Shown: positions 10,705 through 21,419 of the stretch, piece after piece
Layout of the letters: every line of letters begins with the position of its first letter
Numbering within the stretch: position 1 is the first letter of the stretch
Origin: Papaver somniferum
Lineage: Eukaryota > Streptophyta > Magnoliopsida > Ranunculales > Papaveraceae
Direction of reading: 5' to 3'
Length of the DNA: 64,000 bases
Assembly (NCBI RefSeq): GCF_003573695.1
Contig: NC_039359.1
Location: 79,870,783 to 79,934,782 of the forward strand
The notes under the pieces: generated by a model
The model's database searches: none
What the model saw: the letters and a program-made list of their open reading frames with translations, nothing else
Told to the model about the DNA's origin: nothing
Made by a program: the position numbers and the translations under genes

Positions 10705-12190
10705 ATGAATGATTCAGTTAACGTAAAGCAAGACATCAAGAGTTCTGAATTAACACTTGATGATGGCATATACGATTCAATATATGAAGAAATCATCTCT
10801 AGAGATTCTACGATACAAGTTAATCTTGTTAATAATGTAGAAACCGATGACGACTGGAAAATACATCTACAAGAAGGGTTAGATGAAATTTTCGATGATG
10901 ATGACTCAGATTTTGAACAAGAAGTAGAAGAGGATATCTTAGAATACTCTAAACTGCTGGAACCTTTGAAAAATGAAAAGCTGAGAACTTCGGATTTTCT
11001 TGGTTTTATGACTCCTCTTTGTCGTGAGAACAAGAAATTGAAGAAGGTTTTTCAAGGTTATTATATTGTTTTCCAAAACCATGATTATCTTCTTAAAGAT
11101 CGTACAGACGATCTAAATTCTAAGAAATTAGAATGTGAAAATCTTCGAAGAGAACTTTTTTTGTCGGAAAAGAAACGTGCTGAATTGGAAGCAATGTTTA
11201 ATTCTCGACAAGTATAGGTTCTTGAAGAAAAATCCAGTGCTAGTCTCTCTCAAACAAAATTGTTAGAAAAAGAGCGTGATGTTGCTCTAGAAAAAATTCA
11301 CTTGTTGGAAGAGAAACTTGTTGAATCTGATGCAATGATTAACTCTCAACAAAAGAGTTTTGAAGAGAAAGAAGGTGTATATCTCTCACGAGAAAAACCA
11401 CCTGAGGCTGATCTAGCCGGTGCTCTTGATAAAATCAAAACGTTGGAAGAAGAAAATTTGGAACTGAAAAATCCAATGAAAGCTCAAACAACTTAACGTT
11501 GATGTTAGAAGCAAGTAGAAATCATCGTGATACACGAGGATTGGGCTATAAGGGAATAAATGCTTCAAATATTAAGAAAGAGGTAAAATTTGATAAAGCT
11601 AAAAATTCTTCTCAATCAGAGGCTTCCACTAATGTCAATAAAGCAACAACGTTGAACACGGAGAAGAAGAAGAAGAAGAAGAAAACTCGTCGATCTCCAA
11701 TGCAAGAGGATCCAAAAAAAAGTAACATTAAAACTCATACTTCCTATATTTATACTAAGCATTGTTATTATTGTGGAAATAAAGGACAGTTGCAATGGGG
11801 ATGCAAAGTTCGTAAGATGCAAGATGCACTTTCTTTTGTATCAAACGAATTGGCTAAGTTTTCTCCTCATAAGAACTCAGGTCGTTATTGTCCTAAGTTT
11901 AGGCAAAAGAATTATTATAATGATAGTTCAAATTTTGCATATCACTCGACAAGGTCATCTCATAAAAGACCCGAATATAGAAAGAGAGATAACTTTGTAA
12001 ATGCAAAGACAAGATCTGATGTTCCAAATTGGAGAAAGGGTGTTTCGCAAAATATTCAAAAGGGCGATGATCCTAATGGTATTGTGAAGGAGAAAGATGC
12101 TCCTGCGAAACCCAACTCTAAATGGGTCCCTAATTCCTCCATAGCTAAGAAAGGACCAAAATTTAGTCACAAAATGACTCTCAGTTGTTA
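10705..12190 (+). pseudogene. gag polyprotein of element A (broken)
   Basis: The frame starts at ATG 10705 (MNDSVNVKQDIKSSELTLDD). The N-terminal part is acidic. Heptad-rich coiled coil follows (about residues 130-260: KLECENLRREL, LEKERDVALEKIHLLEEKL). After it come a GLGYKGINAS motif, a Lys-rich segment and a zinc-knuckle-like CYYCGNKGQLQWGC (about 11763-11804), then NSKWVPNS near the end. These are hallmarks of long copia gag proteins that package element RNA. Lesions: an in-frame TAG at 11215-11217; a frameshift around 11490-11500; and Gln in place of the zinc-binding His of the knuckle. The frame closes at 12190, where protease would normally follow, but no protease is present. Confidence 0.8.
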
Positions 12191-13490
12191 ATTGTTGGTG
12201 ACAATAATTACAAGAGTCTTCTTGAAAGGCTAAAGAAAGACATTATGTCTGAAATCTCTTGTACTAGTAAAGGTTGTGATAATGACACTCTATATCACAA
12301 GTCAAAGAAGAAAAACAAGAGATGGAACAAGAGAAAACAAACCAAGCAAGAGGTCAAGAATGATGATTCTGTCTTAGTCACTCGTGACAAACAAGACAAG
12401 GATCAACTCAACACAACCTAGTTGTGTTAGAATATGCATGCTCACTATTAGTGCTCAATATTTTTAAAAGGTGAGGAAGCACATGAAAAACTGAGCACAT
12501 GATCTCTCGGTTACTTTATGACTAATTAACATCTTTAGGAGATTTCTTTTCTTCTATTCTCATACTTTCTCTATCTATATTTGGGTTTTGAAAGAAAATT
12601 TAATTGTGAGTTTATGATGTTGATATCTACTGATCATATATGTGTAGCTCTTTCTTTTGTGGTCAAAACGAGCCAAAAATCACTGAATTCGGTCATCGTA
12701 TGCAAAAGTTATGTCAAAAAACAGTTTAGTGTTGTGATCTGTCACAAGTAACTCTTTGGAACCGATCCTAGTACTCTGTCATAGTGAGGGAACCTATCCT
12801 AGTAAGAGGTCCCCTTACGAATAAGTGTAAAAACTGTTTTGCACATAACTTCTTCATCCGAACGAATGACCTCATTCTTTTTGCGTTGTTTTCGTAATTC
12901 AATTTACTTCAAGATTGTGGTAATTGCAATACTTGATTTTATGGTGTATTGCAAATTGGTTTATGAGATGTTTGATTTCGGTTTTACTATCTTAATATTC
13001 GATCTCATATATTGTGAACCCTTATGGTTTGAGTGAATTTTTGATTTAGCGGGATTAAGTTCTATCCCTAGTAGGTAGGCTTTATCAAAGGATCATGAGG
13101 GGTTCTAATAGAAAGTATGTGAAAAATTCACAATATGTTGAATCGGTTTTGGTTTAGCATAAAAGCATATGTGTTTCGACGGTTTTCAATTCTTGCTTGC
13201 AATTGTTAAAACCGGTTTTCAACCTTTCTCTGGTAAAGGTTGAGGTGTGTTGTTATTCGTTTGTTTATGCATAAGGATGACAACGTGGTGATATTTCGAT
13301 ATCAATTCTCCCTGGACGAAGATGCTATCATATTGGAGAAGTGGATGCGAAATTTGAGGTAACAATCTTGTTAGTTAATTGTTTTCCTGTTTAAGAAAAG
13401 CCTGAGTTTATATTATATATATTTGTTGCTTTTTCTTAACAAAATTTAGGTTTAATTGATATTTATTCCATGATGTGTGTGTGGATGTGT
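12191..13490 (+). other. element A interior, non-coding with a short basic frame
   Basis: A frame at 12185-12421 is Lys-rich (HKSKKKNKRWNKRKQTK) and ends in TAG; it may be a remnant of the region after gag. The rest is AT-rich without recognisable pol motifs. Two copies of the LTR-type ACCGATCC repeat lie at 12757-12810. Confidence 0.5.
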
Positions 13491-13704
13491 GTTTCAATTG
13501 GTTCATATTAAGAAAAACTATTGTTATCTTGCTTTATTGTGTGGTGTCAATCGTTTAGGCTTACAAAATTTCGGTACAATTGATGTGTGTGTGATTCAAT
13601 TGGTTCCGGTTAAGAAAAACTATTGTTATCTTTCTTTTGTATGGTATCAATTGTTTAGGCTTACAAAATTATGGTGCAATTGCGGTACTTTTAATGTCTA
13701 TGTT
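13491..13704 (+). repeat. ~102-bp direct repeats in A interior
   Basis: TTCAATTGGTTCATATTAAG at 13493 and ATTCAATTGGTTCCGGTTAA at 13593 each head a ~102-bp unit containing AAAAACTATTGTTATCTT and TTTAGGCTTACAAAAT. A third copy is split by element C: its start is left of 13704 and its continuation (TTTCAATTTCTTCCGGTTGA) begins at 27126. Confidence 0.7.
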
Positions 13705-14133
13705 TGTAGATGGGGGAAAATGAGTCGCCGGTTTTTTGGGAACCGAAGAGACGAGCGTGTTGTTGAGACTCCTCAGACGGGCGAAATGTTAATCCTCACA
13801 CAGATGCACTGCAAAGGGAGTGTTTAGATTCGAGAGATCAATATGTAAGACTCCGGCCTAAACCAAGTCAATGGCCGTTCCAGAGTCAATTCGGTCGTAA
13901 AGAGGGAGATGGGTTGATCTGTAGGAGGGAAGCTAAGAATTGTGTGGGATCAGTGATGATAAAGGATTGTGGATGTGTTGAAGGTTTCTTGAATTTTGGT
14001 GAACTGATGAGTTCGAAATAAGTTCTGATGGATTGGTGAATTCTTGAGAGTAGTTACTCGAGAAACTCTGTGTAGAAAATTGATAGCTATTGATCATTCG
14101 TTGTTTGTTCTCCCAATCATGGATTCAGAGACT

Positions 14134-14141
14134 TATTTATA
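14134..14141 (-). promoter_or_regulatory. LTR TATA box (C, left LTR)
   Basis: TATAAATA on the minus strand. The same motif is at 23954-23961 in the right LTR, consistent with the minus orientation of the element. Confidence 0.5.
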
Positions 14142-14559
14142 TTTTCAGAGTTGTGAACACCTTGATCCCTGTAAGTGTGACGGTTTCTTGAGTGAAAGAG
14201 TGGGAAAGTGGTAGAACGTGGTACAACCATTTCCAGGTCACGCGGAGACTGGGTTGATCATTTACCCACTACTTTGCTAACTCCTCCATCCGTTGACACG
14301 ACTTACTCACATTTCTCGTTATGGATGAATCCACGTGTTGTAGGCCGCCATACCAAAACCCTAGTTGTTATCCCCCAATTTGACGTGATTGATATCTCAC
14401 GAATCGGGGAGTCTGAGTGACAGACATGTATTGATTAGTCAGTTGTTGACTGATTAGACAGTGAGTCTAGGTTTTGTTGAATCGAGCATAAGTGGTGAAT
14501 GCTCAGCGATTAATGGATCGGACATGTAATTATCTGAAATGATGTTAATATTGTAGATT

Positions 14560-14800
14560 CAGTGATGAATTACTGACCAGCGAGAGCAAGTATCACTCGA
14601 TTCAGAGAATTACTGAATATTGATAATTTGACGAGTAACTGAGCAAGTATTTCTCAATTCGACAAAATACTGAATGTTGATAATTTATCGCGAAATCGAG
14701 AAAGTATGCTCAATTCGACAAATTACTGATAATTCACTAAATATTGATAGCTGGATCAATATTTGAGCAATTGAGCAAGTATGCTCAATTCGACGAAATA
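14560..14800. repeat. GAGCAAGTATGCTC palindrome repeats (LTR C)
   Basis: Four degenerate ~66-bp units, each with GAGCA-AGTA-TGCTC or a variant followed by AATTCGACAAATTACTGA. The same block is at 24380-24620 in the other LTR. Confidence 0.65.
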
Positions 14801-15725
14801 TTTATTGGTGACATGACCCCATAAAATATTAAAATATTAGTAGATTACCAAATATTATATAATTAATTCAGACGTTGGTTGCTGAATCAATATAAATTCA
14901 TTAGTTCTTGAATCTTTCTCAGAATGATGATTCGTATAACATTTTATTCGAAACCCTAATTTCAGATCATAGTTGATGGGTCGCTGAAAATAGGTCATGA
15001 GTGATATAGGGATCGACCACATGAGATGATGGGCGTCCATGTGGTTCCCAGTGCTCGAATGAGCATGCACCAGGGTTCTCAGTTCGAGAGTTGGTGAAAG
15101 AATGATGATTAAATGTCAGTTTCATCATTTACTGAAATATTGTTGGGTTCGGCATTAGGTGATAAAACCTAGATATGAAAGGTGAGGACTGACCAAGAGA
15201 GCATGGGACCGGCTCTTGGTGGGCACGTGACCAGTTGTTGGCCGTTTGAGCAATCCCCAGGTTGGTTGAAGAAAGTTTGGGCCCAATACGAGCAATTGAG
15301 CAAATTAGGTCAGAATTATGAAAACATGTGAGACCGGCTTTGTGCAAGCCCTAGGGATGACCCTGGTCGGTAATGAAGGCATGAACACATTGTTGTGGTG
15401 TCCGTGTCTCCATACTGAGAGTTTCAGTATTTCCTGATGTGAGTTTGAGCAACGTTGTGAATTTTCAGAAGAGTTTCATCTTGACTGAAATTCTTGATTT
15501 TTGTTGGAACGAGCATGTATGCTCAATTCATCAATATTTTTTAAATATTAAAATAAGTGTATTTTAATATATAAAATTGCCGTGGGAGGCTAGCCGGTCG
15601 TGTGACCATGTTGGCTTTTGATTTTTCATGATTCGAGCAAAATTTGAGAAGTTATGACAAAATTATGATTTTTGCTCAAACCCAGGAGTTTCATAAATTG
15701 AGGAAAATAATAATTATAAAAGATT

Positions 15726-15992
15726 AGGGATTGAAAGGTGTGGGACCGGCCACGGCTAGGGCATGGACGGTCGGTTATGTTGCCCGGTCCCGCACACCTT
15801 TCCCTATTTTATAATATTATTTTTCATGAATACGTGAAGTTATGGAGAATCCATGAATTTTTGTTGAAACAGAGGAGTTTCATGAGTTTGGGGATAATAA
15901 TAATAAAAATCTAGGGATTGTGAGGTGTGGGGCCGGCCACGGCTTGGGCATGGCTGGCCGTCTAGGTTTCCCGGTCCCGTACACCTTTCCCT
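15726..15992. repeat. two long imperfect hairpins (LTR C)
   Basis: Hairpin 1 (15726-15805): arm AGGTGTGGGACCGG pairs with CCGGTCCCGCACACCT, flanked by AGGGA/TCCCT, so the stem is about 20 bp. Hairpin 2 (15913-15992) repeats the pattern (AGGTGTGGGGCCGG / CCGGTCCCGTACACCT). A third, shorter one sits at about 16132-16175. Counterparts in the right LTR are at 25526-25606, 25713-25797 and 25930-25986. Confidence 0.75.
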
Positions 15993-16419
15993 ATTTTATA
16001 ATGTTATTCCATGAATCCATGAAGTTATAAGGAATTCACGAGTTTTGCACAAAAACAAGGAAAGTTGCTAAAATCAAGGAGTTTTCATGAGTTCATGAAA
16101 ATAACAAAATAAGACAAAATAATAAAAGAGGCATGGGACCGGCCGGTGGGCCCGGCCCCTGGGCGCCTCTTATTATTTTATTATTATTTGTTGCTTTCTC
16201 CTGTTTTGCGTAGGATTCCTCATCTGTCCATGTTTTTGGATGCTCGTTCGTGCATCCGGGTGCTTAGCCGTGCATCATTGCCGAGTACACTTGCACCATT
16301 TTTGTGGGGCTTACTCAGTGATGGTCCAGATGCCCGATCGTTGAGTATTTATTACTAATTTATGAAATTCAGTGGAGAATGATTCATGAAATAAGTAATA
16401 AAAGTGAGTAGTTTTTTAT

Positions 16420-16765
16420 CATCAATTCATAGGATCGACAGTGGATTCGACCATGGATTCAGAATAATAAAATGAGTATTACCATTTCTGGGATCGCAGA
16501 TTCGACCATAGAATCAGAGTAATGGTTGTTTATTACCATTTCACGAGATCAGTCGTGGATTCGATCATGAAATCGGAGTAATAAGATAGGTGGTGATATT
16601 ACCATTTTATGAGATCAGCCGTGGATTTGACCATGAAATCGGAGTAATATCTATTACCATATCATGAGATCAGCCGTGGATTCGATCATGAACTCGGAGT
16701 AATACATTTATCTATTAAAATTCCATAGAGACAGTCGTGAGTTTGACCATGGAATAGGATCAATA
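16420..16765. repeat. array of ATTTCATG...CATGAAAT hairpin units (LTR C)
   Basis: About six units spaced 55-65 bp apart. Each has CCATTTCATGAGATCAG, CGTGGATTCGA and CATGAAATCGG, that is, inverted arms around a conserved core. The right LTR has the matching array at 26235-26585. Confidence 0.75.
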
Positions 16766-17300
16766 AGATAAGATAGATTATCTTCTAGGAATTCAGTGGT
16801 GAATATGATGTAGAATTTAATCTCTTGCGTACAGTCAGTGAATCAGCGAGTGTTGCCAATGTCCCGAAGACGTTTTTCCCTCTCAACATTTCATGTATGG
16901 AGGATCGCCTGAGTCTATACACGGACACTCTACATAGTCAGGGAACAGTGAATGTCACCGGCCTCCTGAATGCGTTATTGCTCTCAATTTTACGGAGAAC
17001 CGCCCAATCGTTCTTCTATGTAGAGGAGAATTCCTCTATGTAGTCAGGGAACAGTGAATGTCACCGACATCCTAAAGGAGTTAAGCTCTCAATCTTACGG
17101 AGAACCGCCCAATTACGTTATTCTACATAAAGGATATGATGAAATGACCAGTGTCGAACGCTCCGGAGAGGCTTTTTGAGCGACATATGCATCATACTTC
17201 GTAAAACACGAATCATCACATGTATTCCTGAAGCCGTGTCAGAAACATGCAGTATCATGATTTTACGGTTTTGTCCTTTGTTGAAAATCCACCATAAACA

Positions 17301-17320
17301 TTAAGTCCCCTGCTTAGTGA
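17301..17320 (-). other. polypurine tract of element C
   Basis: The minus strand reads AAGCAGGGGACTTAA immediately before the 3' LTR. The same sequence adjoins the 3' LTRs of D (29975) and F (52376), so the three are related. Confidence 0.7.
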
Positions 17321-18561
17321 GGGACAATCATGTTCCGCAGTAAGCACTAGATGGTGATTTTCAGTCGATGAGAGATCAGTGGTTGAACTCAGTCTACAAA
17401 GGCATTCTCAGAATCTCTAATTTACCCCAATGACGCCATATGCGAGCAAATGTTCGGGTGGAGACCCTGGTAATGTGATAGAGCGTCATCCCGTGAGCAA
17501 GGAGAGATGAGGCACTGCTGATTTGAGCGACCGAAGGTCTAGTTTTGGCCGGTTTAGGATTTACGGGTCCGGGCCCAAAAAAAAGAAATCCTTATCTTAT
17601 TAGGTTTTTGGAAATAAATTCATATAAAAGGGAAGAAACCCCTAAGAAATTTATTATATATATATATATTTTTTTTTTTTTGCTGTATGTTTGATGAGTT
17701 TTTGAAAATTCCAAGGACCCATAGTTGCATGCATGTGTAGGTTTTATGAAAATTTGTTGTTTTGGAAATATGTATGCACGTTCGTTCGATAGTTTAAGAA
17801 ACGAGCAAAAGTCCCTAGTATGAAAGAGATATATATATATATTATGAATATCTGAGGTTTAATTGCAGCAGATAAAATTTTATTTATGAATTTTTCATGA
17901 AAACAAAATTTATTTTTCAAAGCACAGGGTTCCAAATATTTTAGGAATGTTCGTACGTTCGCTAGTTTAAAGCAATAAACAATAACCCATGGTATTAAAG
18001 AGATTTTTGTAACATACCACCTTATAATAAAAATTTTATTTGTGAATCTTTGAAATTTTATTTGGATATGTGGACTTTCTCAAAATTAGAAAAGATGCTC
18101 GTCTCATAGAAAAATGCTCGTTTGAGCAAAAATTAAGTTTTTTTTTTAAGAAAAACTCACGTAAATTTTTTTGAACCGCACGTGAGTTTTTTTTTTAATT
18201 TTTTGATAAAACAATAAAAAATAAATTTTGAGCAATTGTTAGAGATAAACAATTATATGCTATGATTTCATGAATTCGTGACATAAAATCATGGGACGTT
18301 CACACGAAGAAGTTATGTAAACTATCCATAGTTTTGTGAAAAGTCAGTGTTGACTCTAGAATGATAAGTTTTGCTCGTCTTCACAGGTTTGAAGGAGTGA
18401 GCAAGTTTTCAAAGTTTCTTGTCATCATTAAAGTCTAGTGAAATCGTAAAATAGGTAAGAGTTCAGGATTACCATTTTTGTGATTGTGAGCATCTTAATT
18501 ATGCTTTGATTCTGTTGTGTTAACAAAATCTGAATGTGGATGTCGCAGAAATTTTGCAAGA
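17321..18561. other. element C 3' untranslated region
   Basis: AT-rich, no gene seen. It contains short TA microsatellites (17655-17668 and 17828-17841), poly-T runs and repeated GTTCGTTCGATAGTTTAAG-like motifs (17780, 17955). Read on the plus strand it would be the leader or promoter side of the antisense gene. Confidence 0.5.
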
Positions 18562-20484
18562 ATGCCTGATTCTCCGAATAATGATGCCTTCAGAGACGAC
18601 ACAAGTATGGATGAGGTCTCCGTTGATGAAGAACGGGAGGAGGAAGCACCTGGAACCAAAAACATTCCAAATACTGAGGCTTGTTTCTTCGTGATTCAGC
18701 ATCTTCGTCGTGAAAAACGTCTCTAGTCCCCATTTCATCTTATGATAAATCCCAGGGGTGTTACTCAGAAAAAATTGGTGACTCCTCTGGTAATTATTCG
18801 TTTCTGTCTTCAGCAGAGATAATTTTCTGCCTCGATCATAGAATTTAAGATTTTTTGTCGACCCTTAGAAAAGTTCTCTCGATGGTCAGGACATATACTG
18901 AGTTTTCCCCACGTTCGAGGTATGCTGGACCGTGCACAGGTGACAAAGAGCTATTCAGGCATCTGAAGACCTGTTTATTTATCATGGTGCGGGAGGTATA
19001 GTGGCTCTGATGGCTTGGTGGTACATTCCAACTCACACTTTCATATGTAGATGGGGAGAGTTCACCATCACCTTAGAGGATGTTGTTCAATGCTGTAAAG
19101 TCCCGAGTCGTTTCATTGGTGAGATTTCGAAACTTCCTTTCCTGTGATTTCTTATTATCCGTGAAAACAGGATCATGAAACAAATGTTTGTTACTTCATT
19201 ACAAAATTTTGCTCCGTCAAGTATTGACGGTCTTCGATTTACTACTGCTGGGGAAGCGGCTCATGAATACAGTGATGAAGAAATCGATGTAAGTATTTCT
19301 TCACATAGTCGATCATGATATTTCTTTAGTAAGAGTCATAACAATCATGGATGTATCCAGGAGGACATTGTTGTGGAGAATCAACACGGTCATACCTTCA
19401 ATTCGCCATCAAGTGGTAGTGAGCAAGAGAGTTCCCAAGTGTCAGGATTGGAAGAAAGTAATAATGCTTCCGACGTTGATGTCGACCAAACTAATATTCC
19501 GAGCACTTTAGAAACTCCTCAAGTAAGCATCCACTCGTCTATCTCTTCATAGAAGTATAATATTGCTGATTTGTTGATGAATAAACGAGAATCCCAACAT
19601 ACGATTGCTTTTAGTTTCCTTGCTTGGATTTCTCTAATCCCATGTAATCTTCATAATAGGTGCCAATTATTGAAGTTGGGAATGATAGAGCGAATGACGA
19701 TGACTCGAGCAATACGATGAATCCAAATGACGATGCTACCATCTCTGCACCTCAAAGTCATGAGGATGTTTTTACTGAAGTTGTCGAGAAAGAGATGATC
19801 CCAATTGCCACCACTTCAGAGGCAAAAAAACCGTGCCATTCGCGGAGGAAACCGTGATGGACCGGATTGACTCCGCTGCTTCAATGGAAATAGAAGAGGC
19901 TGCTCCAGTCGTAGAAGAGCTCTCTCTATAGATGGGAGAAACCTTTCCAACAACGGTAGGAATTGTTGAAAATTGTATAGTGTTATACAAGTATCCTACT
20001 GCAAGGGTCGTTCTTGTTCCTCCATTTGGTGAGTCATTGCCACACCATTAATTTGTCGGTGGATTCAGCGTTCCCAGTGCATATGCATCCATGTATACAG
20101 AAATATGGGAGAGGTATGGTCACATTGTCGTCGCCACAGATCCAGAAAGAGTTATTTCTCCACTAATCAGGTAGGAGATCTTTTGCGAGTTATATATGAC
20201 ATGCGAACCAGGGCCAGAAATATCGTAACTCTAGGTGTACTCTTTAATTGGGAGCACAATCTGAATCATGCTGAGAATATGGGCTTCAACGTGGGATGGC
20301 TTCGTGAAAGAATGAGAGTTATCAAATCAGCAATCAAGGAGAATGTACCTCTGACAAGCGATATGTGACGAAACAGGAGATGGAGGTTGCTAGATTGACG
20401 AAAGAGCTGGAGTCGGCCAAGGCAGCTTTACAAGTATTGAAAGTTGCAGAGGGGAAGAAATTCCACTTTGATGGCTTCCTTTAG
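18562..20484 (+). pseudogene. antisense gene with plant-mobile-domain-like exon
   Basis: The plus-strand gene lies inside a minus-strand gypsy element. An acidic N-terminal exon starts at ATG 18562 (MPDSPNNDAFRDDTSMDEV) and hits a stop at 18724. A second frame, 19004-19147, reads ALMAWWYIPTHTF and CRWGEFTITLEDVVQCCKVP, the core of the plant mobile domain (WxPxTHTF...GExTITLxDV...LxxP) found in MAIN/MAIL1 proteins. Exons 19174-19288, 19361-19522 and 19660-19859 follow, joined by consensus GTAAGT/GTAAGC donors and AG acceptors and keeping frame (ETPQ|VPIIEV). Acidic linker, further exons around 20102-20365 and a short coiled coil (EMEVARLTKELESAKAAL) precede the end FDGFL-stop at 20484. Antisense PMD frames are known in some Tat-group elements. 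Stops in the N-terminal half argue that this copy is broken. Confidence 0.65.
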
Positions 20485-20815
20485 TTTCTTTTCCATGATC
20501 TCTTGAACTTTGAACTTCTGAGAGATGTGAGGTTTTATTTTGGTTTTGGTTTTTTGATCGGTTTTGGATAGGTGAATGATTGAGGATTTTCTTTTGGACT
20601 TGATAGGGATTTTTTCTTTAAGTAAAAGAACTTTGATAAATTGCTGAATTCAAATACTGAATGCAAGTATTGCAAACGTTTTAGAGCAATTGAAAATACA
20701 ATGAAAGAAAATCTTAAATGCCAAATACGGATGTTTTGGACGTTCATGTCTTGAACTCTAATACCTCAAATGTCCATGTCTTAGGCTTCAAAAGCTTTGA
20801 GCCATTTCTCATGAA

Positions 20816-21360
20816 TCACTGGTACAATGGCTTTTCATCCATGTCGATTAACTTGTAGTACCCATCGACCACGGATTTGGTGATCATGAAAGGCCCTTCC
20901 CAGTTAGGCTTCCTCCTTGAACGCTCTTTGAGTTTAATTGCTTTAACTAAATCTCCTTCATGAAATTTGTTGGGTTGGGTTGCTCGTGCCTTAAATATCT
21001 TCTGCTGGTTAGGTATTCCTCGTACCTTAGGATCCCAGGTCTGAGAAGCTCTCTGCGGCACGTGTGCATACTCATGCAAGGGAGAGTACCCAGAATATTG
21101 GTTGTCAAACTCGGTCATTATTCTATCAATGATCGTTTTTGTGAGATGCTGGATCTGTAGAGGCTCTTCATCTAACCACTTGGTGTAATATTGTTGAGGC
21201 AAAACCAACCATTTGTAGCGTTTGGTGACTGCCAAGTTATGAGCATAATTGAGTCCCCGGACCAGGGTAACATGTTTGTAAGTTGATAATACAGGCACAT
21301 GAGGAGGAATAATACTTGCCTGAGTGCGGAACCTCTTGAAGAAATCGTGTGCGCTCTCCT
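20816..21360 (-). pseudogene. integrase C-terminal fragment fused to a gag-like piece
   Basis: The last ~60 residues (KFHEGDLVKAIKLKE, RRKPNWEGPFMITKSV, DGYYKLIDMD) are the SH3-like C-terminal module of gypsy integrases, normally GDLVL...KPNWEGPY...GxYxL. Upstream, the same frame and a neighbouring one (ESAHDFFKRFRTQAS, about 21310-21360) look like gag instead. The catalytic DDE core, RT and RNase H are absent. The fragment lies directly between protease and the antisense gene, so a deletion or recombination joined distant parts. Confidence 0.65.
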
Positions 21361-21419
21361 AAGGTTTTTTTTGTGAGCTCCATCAAGGCTTGGATATTCT
21401 CTAGATGAAGGTGTCGGAG

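Larger units (their letters stand above)
13705..17300 (-). repeat. 3' LTR of element C (3,596 bp)
   Basis: The plus strand reads TGTAGATGGGG...ACCATAAACA. It matches 23525-27119 almost end to end. It holds a palindrome-rich block (14560-14800), two long hairpins (15726-15992) and a repeated-hairpin array (16420-16765). Confidence 0.9.

Noticed and set aside
14208..14420. 70-codon frame present in both C LTRs (also 24028-24240)
   Set aside because: Both copies are LTR sequence and agree only because the LTRs are duplicates; it lies antisense near the LTR TATA box and has no motif.
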